From NCBI GenBank assembly GCA_021162505.1, contig JAGGYO010000335.1, forward strand, positions 1-5,175: a stretch of DNA of 5,175 nt. The letters run 5' to 3'. Below the pieces are notes generated by a model, which saw only the letters and a program-made list of their open reading frames with translations, made no database searches and was not told the origin of the DNA. Origin of the DNA: a bacterium. Its GTDB lineage: Bacteria; AUK180. Positions 1 through 5,175 of this stretch are shown one piece after another; positions within the stretch are counted from its first letter, which is position 1; the number at the start of each line of letters is the position of its first letter. Made by a program: the position numbers and the translations under genes.

Positions 1-2
1 AA

Positions 3-1061
3 ACCGCAAAAATATATGATTTTAACCGTATTGATGAAGGTGTTTCTGCATTAGCGGATGATCTTGTAAATTTATATTTAGCAGGGAAATTGGGCATGGC
101 TCCTCAGCAACCCGCTCCCGTACAGCAACAATCGCAGCAAGTGGTCCAGCAACCCGCTCCCGTACAGCAACAACCGCAACAAGTGGTTCAGCAACCCGCT
201 CCCGTACAGCAACAATCGCAGCAAGTACAGCAAAAACCCGTCGTGGTAAATAAAGGCGGACAAAATGTTACAATTATAATGCAGGGGAATAATGAGCAAA
301 CAGCTAATCAGAATGTTGCACCTACAAAAAGATATATTCCCAAAAGCCCTCCTGTCGGCTTTGATCTGCAATTGGGCTTCTCTTTTCTTTATTTTTATCA
401 TTATGACTATTATTGTCCCTCGGTTGATTATGATTACAATGAGAGTTCCAAACAAAGTTTTTTCCATTTAAAATTTGATGCTTATTTCAGCGGGTTAAAT
501 CTGGGATTTAACCTTAAAAGTTTTACCACAAAAGAGGGTTCCATCCTTGACTATTCAGATAATGGTACTACCGGTAGCGGTACAATGACCGTCGACTGGA
601 AAACCTCATTTGTCGATTTTTCAATTGGATATAGAATGAAAGGCGGTGCTGCCGGATTTTCCACATTTTCCTTAATATACAGAAGTATGACGAGTGATAA
701 TTTCTCCAATGCTACATTCAGTGGTCCCGGATTAGACCTATTCTTCAGGGCAGGCGGTATTAATAATAGATATACTAAAAACACTAGTCCAATTGGTGGT
801 ATTTTTGAGATGGACTTGAATGGTGCGTATTTATTTTATAATACCGATGAGTTGACATATACTGCTCCTAATTTTTCAGCACTTTTTGGTGGCAGCATCG
901 GATTCGGAATTGTTATTAAACCTATAGGCGCATATTTGCTCATTGGATATGATATTAATATGCATTATACCACATGGGATGATGCGAACATATTCATTAT
1001 TCAGCATGGTCTTGAAATGAAACTTGGTGTTAATTTCGATTTCCAATCCATATTAGGATAA
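3..1061 (+). CDS. Outer-membrane beta-barrel protein with Gln/Pro repeat linker (5' partial)
   Basis: The frame is open from the left edge to TAA at 1059-1061, so the true start lies outside the window; a TTG at 90 and an ATG at 96 are only internal candidates and neither has a convincing Shine-Dalgarno. What is visible has three parts. Codons 1-31 (ending ADDLVNLYLAGKLG) look like the C-terminal helix of a globular domain that I cannot name; a CsgG/LpoB-like lipoprotein domain is possible but unproven. Next, about nt 99-240, comes a Gln/Pro/Val linker made of three 14-residue repeats (QQPAPVQQQSQQVV type). From about nt 340 to the end, alternating hydrophobic, aromatic and glycine-rich segments (for example FDLQLGFSFLYFY, GGSIGFGIVI, YLLIGYDINM, LEMKLGVNFDF) resemble amphipathic strands of an outer-membrane barrel of roughly 10-12 strands. 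Inference: a periplasmic N-terminal part tethered to a barrel. No specific function is assigned, and the signal peptide would lie off the window. Confidence 0.7.
   Translation, partial: TAKIYDFNRIDEGVSALADDLVNLYLAGKLGMAPQQPAPVQQQSQQVVQQPAPVQQQPQQVVQQPAPVQQQSQQVQQKPVVVNKGGQNVTIIMQGNNEQTANQNVAPTKRYIPKSPPVGFDLQLGFSFLYFYHYDYYCPSVDYDYNESSKQSFFHLKFDAYFSGLNLGFNLKSFTTKEGSILDYSDNGTTGSGTMTVDWKTSFVDFSIGYRMKGGAAGFSTFSLIYRSMTSDNFSNATFSGPGLDLFFRAGGINNRYTKNTSPIGGIFEMDLNGAYLFYNTDELTYTAPNFSALFGGSIGFGIVIKPIGAYLLIGYDINMHYTTWDDANIFIIQHGLEMKLGVNFDFQSILG
105..227 (+). repeat. Three tandem 42-bp in-frame repeats (Gln/Pro linker)
   Basis: Units lie at 105-146, 147-188 and 189-227. The last lacks one GTN codon before the sequence diverges. 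Each encodes QQPAPVQQQ(S/P)QQVV. Units 1 and 2 differ at only three bases, and unit 3 matches unit 1 over its 39 bases except at the final codon. By hand count unit 1 is about 60% G+C, far above the AT-rich surroundings. The unit length is a multiple of three, so copy-number change would lengthen or shorten the linker without a frameshift. Confidence 0.95.
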
Positions 1062-1075
1062 TTTAGAATTATAAT

Positions 1076-1104
1076 TTGATATTTTCTTTCAAATTGTTTA
1101 TTAT
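1076..1104 (+). promoter_or_regulatory. Candidate sigma70-type promoter for the SlyD-like gene
   Basis: TTGATA (1076-1081) and TATTAT (1099-1104) are separated by 17 bp, the optimal spacing. The predicted transcript would begin near 1111, about 60 nt before the ATG at 1170, and would carry the hairpin at 1126-1142 in its leader. In such AT-rich DNA, chance matches are frequent, so this is a candidate only. Confidence 0.45.
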
Positions 1105-1125
1105 AAGAACAGAAAAATTAAAAAT

Positions 1126-1142
1126 CCCGTGCTTATAACGGG
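1126..1142 (+). other. Small GC hairpin upstream of the SlyD-like gene
   Basis: CCCGT (1126-1130) and ACGGG (1138-1142) can form a 5-bp, four-GC stem with a 7-nt loop, in otherwise AT-rich DNA. A-rich sequence precedes it and TTGAATCTTTT follows. It could be a weak terminator for the barrel gene or a leader structure of the next mRNA, since it ends 14 nt before the ribosome binding site. The interrupted T-run argues against a strong intrinsic terminator. Confidence 0.4.
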
Positions 1143-1156
1143 TTGAATCTTTTAAT

Positions 1157-1163
1157 AAAGGAG
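1157..1163 (+). promoter_or_regulatory. Ribosome binding site of the SlyD-like gene
   Basis: AAAGGAG sits 6 nt before the ATG at 1170. This fixes the start there rather than at the in-frame TTG at 1143, which would add nine residues, overlap the hairpin region and has no comparable upstream signal. Confidence 0.85.
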
Positions 1164-1169
1164 AATCTT

Positions 1170-1610
1170 ATGGCGAAGGCAGAAAAGGGTAAAAAGGTTA
1201 AGCTTGCCTATATAGGCAAATTGGAAAATGGTGAAATTTTTGACAAAAATGAAGAAGGTCAATATCTTGAATTTACTTTGGGGGCAAAGGAACTGATCCC
1301 GGGCTTTGAAGCGCAGGTTCTAGGAATGGAGTTGAATGAAAAAAAATCATTTGATATTGCTCCGGAATTTGCCTATGGTGAAGTAAAAAAAGAAATGATA
1401 TTAGAGCTACCTAAAAAAGAATTCCCGAAAGACATTAAAGTAGGCAATCAATATGAGATGGTAAACGGTGATCCCGAAGACCACGAACAGCATCAGCATA
1501 TTATTCTCGAAATTAAAGAGATCAAGAATGATATTGTCGTTGCAGATGCAAACCATCCTTTGGCAGGGCATACACTACATTTCGATATTGAATTAGTATC
1601 AGTAGAATAA
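1170..1610 (+). CDS. slyD: SlyD-like FKBP-type peptidyl-prolyl cis-trans isomerase
   Basis: This 146-residue protein catalyses cis-trans isomerisation at prolyl bonds and, by family knowledge, acts as a cytoplasmic folding chaperone. The FKBP half is split, as in SlyD. The N-terminal part has VKLAYIGKLENGEIFD (residues 10-25) and the signature LIPGFEAQVLGM (42-53) followed by AYG (68-70). The insert-in-flap chaperone domain covers about 72-124. The fold is completed by ANHPLAGHTLHFDIEL (127-142), the hallmark closing strand of the SlyD group. There is no signal peptide, so a cytoplasmic location is expected. Unlike Escherichia coli SlyD, it has no His/Cys-rich metal-binding tail and ends soon after the last strand; three histidines (H105, H108, H110) cluster inside the flap domain instead. 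The start at ATG 1170 is set by AAAGGAG. It has its own candidate promoter and appears monocistronic. The family call is secure; the gene symbol is by homology class only. Confidence 0.92.
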   Translation: MAKAEKGKKVKLAYIGKLENGEIFDKNEEGQYLEFTLGAKELIPGFEAQVLGMELNEKKSFDIAPEFAYGEVKKEMILELPKKEFPKDIKVGNQYEMVNGDPEDHEQHQHIILEIKEIKNDIVVADANHPLAGHTLHFDIELVSVE

Positions 1611-1809
1611 AAGGTTCAACGCTAAAACATAATGGTCACAGAGCATATTTAAAACAATTGATAATGCAGATTTAATGAGTATATCTGTGAATGGGTGGAT
1701 GATGAAAGAAAAGAGAGAATGAATTTTCCCTAATTTTATTTTGCATATACTTAGATTTCAAATCGCAATCCTTTATTAAGATTAAGAAAAAATATTAAAT
1801 TAAAATCTT

Positions 1810-1837
1810 TTGTTATTCTTCAAAATTATGTTATAAT
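1810..1837 (+). promoter_or_regulatory. Extended -10 promoter of the TPR/transglycosylase operon
   Basis: A perfect TATAAT (1832-1837) is preceded by an extended -10 TG (1829-1830, TGTTATAAT), with TTGTTA (1810-1815) 16 bp upstream as a -35 element. The -10 box ends only 5 bp before the ATG at 1843, so the expected transcription start falls on or within a base or two of the start codon. It would drive both downstream genes. The rest of the gap 1611-1809 shows no gene, no RNA gene and no clear terminator. Confidence 0.65.
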
Positions 1838-1842
1838 ACAAA

Positions 1843-2631
1843 ATGAGTATTTTACAAATAGTGCTGGCACTTATTACCTTATTTTTGCTGATCCTATTGG
1901 GTTATATAGGATATGGTATTTATAAGAGGAAACATACGGAGAACCTTTTAAAAGAGGTTAGCCGATTAAATAAAGAGGGTCGTACTGATGACGCCGTTCA
2001 TGTTCTTGAAAGAGATGTCAAAGCAAAATTTGATGAGACGAAATTCCTATCATTAATAAACCTGGTCTTAGCATCGGGGGACTTTAAAAAAGCACTGGAA
2101 TTCTTCGAAAAAACCGAAAAGAGCGGACATAGAACTTTTAATACAGAGATGATGTGGGCTTATACAAAATTTTTGAGCAACGATCTTGACGGTGCCATTA
2201 AAAAATATGACAAACTATTAGTGGATTATAAAGAAAATGAGAATGTGATCAACTTTAATCTCGCTTCCGTTCTTTTGGAGAAGGAGGATAAACTTGATCA
2301 TGTGGAAAAGATATATATGGAGCTATTGGATTCTGGTAAATTGCAGCAGAAATTTAATATCTACATAAACTTGGGTTATGCCCAAATGAAAATGAAAAAA
2401 TATGAAGATGCCATACTTAATGAGAAAATTGCATTAGAGCAGATTCCGCAAAAAGATGAATTTTTCGGGTTATTTGCTCTTGCTCATTATGTTATTGGCC
2501 TGTCAAATTTATATTTGAATAAAAAAGAAGAGGCAAAGAATGAACTTGAAATATCAAAAAAATATGCGAAGAACAAAGAATTTGTTGACAAGATCAATAG
2601 CGCTCTTACTGCTGTTAATAGTAGTAATTAG
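1843..2631 (+). CDS. Membrane-anchored TPR-repeat protein
   Basis: This 262-residue protein has one N-terminal transmembrane helix (about residues 4-26) followed by basic KRK (28-30), so the rest most likely faces the cytoplasm with the helix acting as an uncleaved anchor. The remainder is a helical array of roughly six TPR-like units: about 34-60, 68-95, 103-130, 134-164, 173-200 and 213-241. Typical spacings are visible, for example NLGYAQMKMKKYEDAILNEK (177-196) and the A/Y/F small-large pattern. TPR proteins are protein-binding scaffolds; the partner here is unknown. An in-frame TAA at 1834-1836 excludes an upstream start. No Shine-Dalgarno precedes the ATG, and the promoter lies immediately before it, suggesting a leaderless mRNA. 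Its 3' end overlaps the next gene by 92 bp, implying an operon and a possible role near the lytic transglycosylase at the envelope. The architecture resembles LapB-like anchored TPR proteins, but no rubredoxin-type CxxC domain is present and the protein is shorter, so I do not assign that name. Confidence 0.85.
   Translation: MSILQIVLALITLFLLILLGYIGYGIYKRKHTENLLKEVSRLNKEGRTDDAVHVLERDVKAKFDETKFLSLINLVLASGDFKKALEFFEKTEKSGHRTFNTEMMWAYTKFLSNDLDGAIKKYDKLLVDYKENENVINFNLASVLLEKEDKLDHVEKIYMELLDSGKLQQKFNIYINLGYAQMKMKKYEDAILNEKIALEQIPQKDEFFGLFALAHYVIGLSNLYLNKKEEAKNELEISKKYAKNKEFVDKINSALTAVNSSN
2527..2533 (+). promoter_or_regulatory. Ribosome binding site inside the TPR gene
   Basis: GAAGAGG ends 6 nt before the ATG at 2540 and lies within the TPR coding sequence. 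It favours 2540 over the in-frame ATG at 2564, which has only an A-rich upstream sequence. Ribosomes translating the upstream gene would cross this site, so coupling is likely. Confidence 0.6.
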
Positions 2632-3676
2632 CCTAAACTCTTGTTTAACACCGCGTTTCGTATATAAAAATTTTTCCTTTAATTATCAATCAATTTTTGA
2701 TGATCTCAAACTGAATGTTGATCTTGATAAAAGCACCGACCTTCTGGTAAAAAATGATCCCTTATATAATCTGTACTTTCAGTCAAAGGGCGTGAAAAGA
2801 TGGAAAAAATATTTTAAAAACAGACAAAGCGGACAAAGACAGATAGAGGTTTTGAAAAAACGGCTCCCTATCCTCAATTTTCTCAGAAAAAAAATGAGAG
2901 AATCGGATCTCCCCGAAGAACTTGCATTTATTGCTTTTGTAGAGAGCTTTTTAAATACTAAGGCAAAATCTCATATGAAAGCTCTTGGAATGTGGCAATT
3001 CATGAGTTACACGGGTAGAAATTACGGACTAAATATTAATTGGAGCACTGATGACAGATTAAATATGTATCTTTCAACTGATGCTGCAATAAAATATTTT
3101 AAATATCTTTATTCATACTTGAAGGATTGGCAATTAGTGGTCCTTGCTTATAATTACGGAGAATACGGGACCAAGAGGATCATAAAAAGATTCGGATATA
3201 CGAAAGGGTTCTCAAAGTTTCCCAGAGAAAGCAGAGAGTTCCTGTTAAAGATCAAAGCCCTGATCCAATTGTATAATGATAAATTACCAAAGGATACGGA
3301 ATTTGGAAAAGGGTATACGATCATTAAAATTAAAGGGAAATGGTCTATATCGGAACTTTCAAAGAAATTAAAGATAGATATTAATACATTAAAAAAGCTG
3401 AACCCTCAATTTAAGATAAATTATGCAATATCAAATGTCAATAATCTTATAATTCCCATAAGCAAATACTATCTTGCTCAAAAGATTAAGGATAATAACG
3501 GAAATATTCATAAAATGATCGTTGTCAAGGTAAAAAAGGGCGATACCATTTACGGTATCTCCAGAAAGTTCAAGATAGGATATATTACACTAATGAAGAT
3601 CAATGCTATTAAGAATCCCAGAAGGGTTAGACCGGGAAAAAGGATCTATATACCGATAAAACGCCGTTTTATGTAA
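2540..3676 (+). CDS. MltD-type lytic transglycosylase lipoprotein with two LysM domains
   Basis: This 378-residue envelope enzyme is expected to cleave the MurNAc-GlcNAc bond of peptidoglycan, forming 1,6-anhydro-MurNAc ends. The N-terminus is a lipoprotein signal: basic residues, a hydrophobic run (about 20-32), then lipobox LNSC with Cys35 as the predicted lipidated residue. The SLT domain spans about 105-235. The predicted catalytic Glu135 sits in FVESFLN, followed by ALGMWQFM (148-155), TGRNYGL (158-164), DDR (171-173) and LAYNYGEYG (202-210), all standard family-1 SLT motifs in the MltD-like order. Two LysM modules follow, a divergent one at about 258-307 and a clear one at about 328-373 (KKGDTIYGISRKFKI ... 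RPGKRIYIP), which should bind glycan strands. The protein is shorter than E. coli MltD (about 450 residues). The first 92 bp overlap the TPR gene in another frame, and the last 31 bp overlap the convergent nucleotidyltransferase gene. Start choice: ATG 2540 has a Shine-Dalgarno; ATG 2564 would give a more typical 26-residue signal peptide. Confidence 0.92.
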   Translation: MNLKYQKNMRRTKNLLTRSIALLLLLIVVISLNSCLTPRFVYKNFSFNYQSIFDDLKLNVDLDKSTDLLVKNDPLYNLYFQSKGVKRWKKYFKNRQSGQRQIEVLKKRLPILNFLRKKMRESDLPEELAFIAFVESFLNTKAKSHMKALGMWQFMSYTGRNYGLNINWSTDDRLNMYLSTDAAIKYFKYLYSYLKDWQLVVLAYNYGEYGTKRIIKRFGYTKGFSKFPRESREFLLKIKALIQLYNDKLPKDTEFGKGYTIIKIKGKWSISELSKKLKIDINTLKKLNPQFKINYAISNVNNLIIPISKYYLAQKIKDNNGNIHKMIVVKVKKGDTIYGISRKFKIGYITLMKINAIKNPRRVRPGKRIYIPIKRRFM

Positions 3677-5175
3677 TCAATAGCATCTTCTTTGTGTATA
3701 ATCTTTCCGTCCAATTGCAATTTTATTATTTTTTCCATGATCTTCCCGATAATCTCTCCCTGAAAACCCAGCTTCATTATCTCACCACCTGTGATAATAG
3801 GTTTGAGTGCAATTGTTTTCAATAGAAATTCAATATAGTATTTTCGTAATTTTTCATTCATTTCAACTAATATGAACAACTTAGCTTCAATGGATAATTT
3901 ACCAAAATATTTATAGAATGATGAAAATTTCGAAGAGATGCTTAAGAATTTAGGTATCTTGATAGTAATAATTTCCCTAATGATCTGATCTTCTTTTTTC
4001 TTAAAAACAAAGAGATCGCGATTTATATTTTTCCCTGTTTTAAAAATATATCCAAAAGTAATAAGGTCTTTCTTAATATTAATTTCAGGATGGAGGATGG
4101 AGAGCCAGTTAATTGAAGAATTCAATAATTTCAATTTTTGAATATTGAGATCTTCCACCCCGAAAAACTCATATAATAAATTGTATTTAATTAGTCCTTC
4201 AACGCCTTTTGACGGCGCTAATTGAAATAGGAGAGATAGCTCTCTGGTGAGGCGAACCCCTTTGATGCTCTGGAAGATACCGAAGTCCAGGGAGAATCCC
4301 AGTAATTTTTCCGTTCTGGGCTCAATATTAAAATTTAAGCTATTTTTAAAACGGATCATTCTCAGAACCCTAGTTGGATCATCAAAGAATGATTTCTGAT
4401 GAAGTATCCTTAAATAACCCTTTCTTATATCCAATTGTCCGCCGAAATAGTCGATGATCTTTCCAAAATCTTTTGAATTTAAACTAATAGCAATAGCATT
4501 TATTGTAAAGTCCCTTCTCTTCAGATCATTATAAAGATCAGTATGTTCCACCATAGGAAGCCGTCCCTGTTCCAGATAGACCTCGCTTCTTGCTGTTGCA
4601 AAGTCCAAAGAGATATTCGGAAGTTTAATGGTCGCAGTATTGAAATCTTTATAAAAAGATAACCTCCCTTTTAATTTTCTATTTATTTTTTCAGCAAAAT
4701 GAATTGCACTTCCACCCGATACGACAAAGTCCAATTCATCAATGGTGATCTTATTTTTGGAATTCAAATGGGCGATCAATAGATCCCTAGGTATTCCACC
4801 TACTAAAAATATGTTCAGATGGTCCTTATCTCCTATTTGTTTGATCTGTTGAAATAGATCTATAATACTCACAGAAAAATATTTTGAGAAATATTTTTTG
4901 AATGAAAGTAGAATTGGATGTTTTTTTCTGTCTTTTGGGGGAATGAGTACGGGTTTGAAAAATACGCGAGGAAGAATCTCTTTGAATATTCTGTATGAAA
5001 GAATATATTTCCTAAATTTTATTTGAAACCTTAGATCTTTTACATAATTATCATAATAATCCCAGAGCGAGATCTTTGAAGAAAGCACTTTATCTTTTAT
5101 TGTTTTTTCAATATAGGGTTTTATATCAACGAATTTTAAATAAGAACCCAAGGATCTTTTAAAAATAAATTCAGT
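3646..5175 (-). CDS. Class II tRNA nucleotidyltransferase (CCA-adding or A-/CC-adding), 5' partial
   Basis: The enzyme adds CCA, or part of it, to tRNA 3' ends using CTP and ATP; a poly(A) polymerase of the same superfamily is the alternative. Residue numbers count from TTG at 5149-5151. The head domain has FLVGGIPRDLL (115-125), the DxD region as DELDFVVSG (138-146), the third carboxylate in SLDFATAR (D183), RRDFTINAIA (212-221) and DDPTRVLRMIRF (257-268). Neck and body helices follow, and the C-terminal PIITGGEIMKLGF ... LQLDGKI segment (451-483) is typical of the family. The position normally holding the first catalytic Asp is Glu139, with Asp138 just before it. No Met codon occurs before residue 200, the TTG lacks a Shine-Dalgarno, and the frame stays open for eight further codons to the window edge, so the gene very likely starts outside. 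At least 114 residues precede the head; I do not recognise them. The stop TAG is at 3646-3648, inside the transglycosylase gene. Which bases it adds cannot be decided from sequence alone. Confidence 0.9.
   Translation of the reverse strand, partial: TEFIFKRSLGSYLKFVDIKPYIEKTIKDKVLSSKISLWDYYDNYVKDLRFQIKFRKYILSYRIFKEILPRVFFKPVLIPPKDRKKHPILLSFKKYFSKYFSVSIIDLFQQIKQIGDKDHLNIFLVGGIPRDLLIAHLNSKNKITIDELDFVVSGGSAIHFAEKINRKLKGRLSFYKDFNTATIKLPNISLDFATARSEVYLEQGRLPMVEHTDLYNDLKRRDFTINAIAISLNSKDFGKIIDYFGGQLDIRKGYLRILHQKSFFDDPTRVLRMIRFKNSLNFNIEPRTEKLLGFSLDFGIFQSIKGVRLTRELSLLFQLAPSKGVEGLIKYNLLYEFFGVEDLNIQKLKLLNSSINWLSILHPEINIKKDLITFGYIFKTGKNINRDLFVFKKKEDQIIREIITIKIPKFLSISSKFSSFYKYFGKLSIEAKLFILVEMNEKLRKYYIEFLLKTIALKPIITGGEIMKLGFQGEIIGKIMEKIIKLQLDGKIIHKEDAIDYIKRRFIGI
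3656..3672. repeat. Perfect 8-bp dyad at the overlapping ends of two convergent genes
   Basis: ATAAAACG (3656-3663) and CGTTTTAT (3665-3672) are exact inverse complements around a single C at 3664. As RNA this could fold as a 7-bp stem (ATAAAAC/GTTTTAT) with a 3-nt loop; TAC (3651-3653) and GTA (3673-3675) could extend it past a 2-nt bulge. It lies within both coding regions and could serve as a weak bidirectional 3'-end structure, but there is no T-run after it on either strand. Confidence 0.6.

Noticed and set aside
105..227. CRISPR-like array
   Set aside because: The repeats are directly adjacent with no spacers, are codon-phased and encode a protein linker.
78..467. Long open frame on the minus strand opposite the Gln/Pro repeats, with Leu/Tyr/Gly repeat units
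   Set aside because: It is the antisense shadow of the 42-bp repeats. It lacks a Shine-Dalgarno, and the plus frame has a coherent linker-plus-barrel protein.
551..784. Minus-strand open frame of 77 codons within the barrel gene
   Set aside because: It lies wholly opposite a well-supported coding region and shows no domain or start signal of its own.
1143..1169. In-frame TTG start for the SlyD-like gene, adding nine residues
   Set aside because: ATG 1170 has AAAGGAG at 6 nt spacing and gives the normal SlyD N-terminus; the TTG directly follows a hairpin and lacks a ribosome binding site.
1675..1722. Short frame in the 1611-1842 gap (ATG to TGA, 15 residues, MSISVNGWMMKEKRE)
   Set aside because: Very short, no Shine-Dalgarno and no recognisable family. 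The frame is open upstream only to a TAA near 1630, so a gene remnant is possible but unsupported.
1779..1809. AAGATT...AATCTT inverted repeat upstream of the TPR gene
   Set aside because: Only about 6 bp, almost entirely A/T with a long loop; expected by chance in this composition.

Overview
The window is AT-rich DNA from a Gram-negative (double-membrane) bacterium that I cannot place to phylum. The evidence for an outer membrane is a C-terminal beta-barrel protein and a lipoprotein-type lytic transglycosylase. The low GC, the lysine/isoleucine-rich proteins and the LNSC-type lipobox would fit several AT-rich didermal lineages, such as FCB-group or spirochaete-like candidate phyla. No mobile element, CRISPR array, rRNA or tRNA is visible.

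Layout, left to right. Positions 3-1061 (+) hold the 3' part of a gene whose start lies outside the window. It encodes the end of an unidentified domain, a Gln/Pro-rich linker built from three near-identical 42-bp repeats, and an outer-membrane beta-barrel. Positions 1170-1610 (+) encode a SlyD-like FKBP-type peptidyl-prolyl isomerase, with its own plausible promoter, a small 5' hairpin and a good ribosome binding site. A 232-bp gap follows, holding no convincing gene and ending in a strong extended -10 promoter placed almost directly on the next start codon. Positions 1843-2631 (+) encode a membrane-anchored TPR protein. It overlaps by 92 bp the next gene, 2540-3676 (+), a lipoprotein MltD-type lytic transglycosylase with two C-terminal LysM domains. 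Positions 3646-5175 (-) encode a class II tRNA nucleotidyltransferase (CCA-adding or related enzyme). It converges on the transglycosylase gene with a 31-bp tail-to-tail overlap and runs off the right edge.

The TPR and transglycosylase genes look like a translationally coupled two-gene envelope operon: an inner-membrane TPR scaffold and an outer-membrane peptidoglycan-cleaving lipoprotein. The barrel protein and SlyD fit a general envelope and protein-folding theme but show no specific link. The tRNA enzyme is an unrelated housekeeping gene on the other strand.

I see no clear new biological system. The points most worth a second look are the probable leaderless transcript at 1843, the signal peptide encoded inside the upstream gene, the Glu in place of the first catalytic Asp of the nucleotidyltransferase, the dyad that ends both convergent genes with the same peptide, and the repeat-linked barrel protein.
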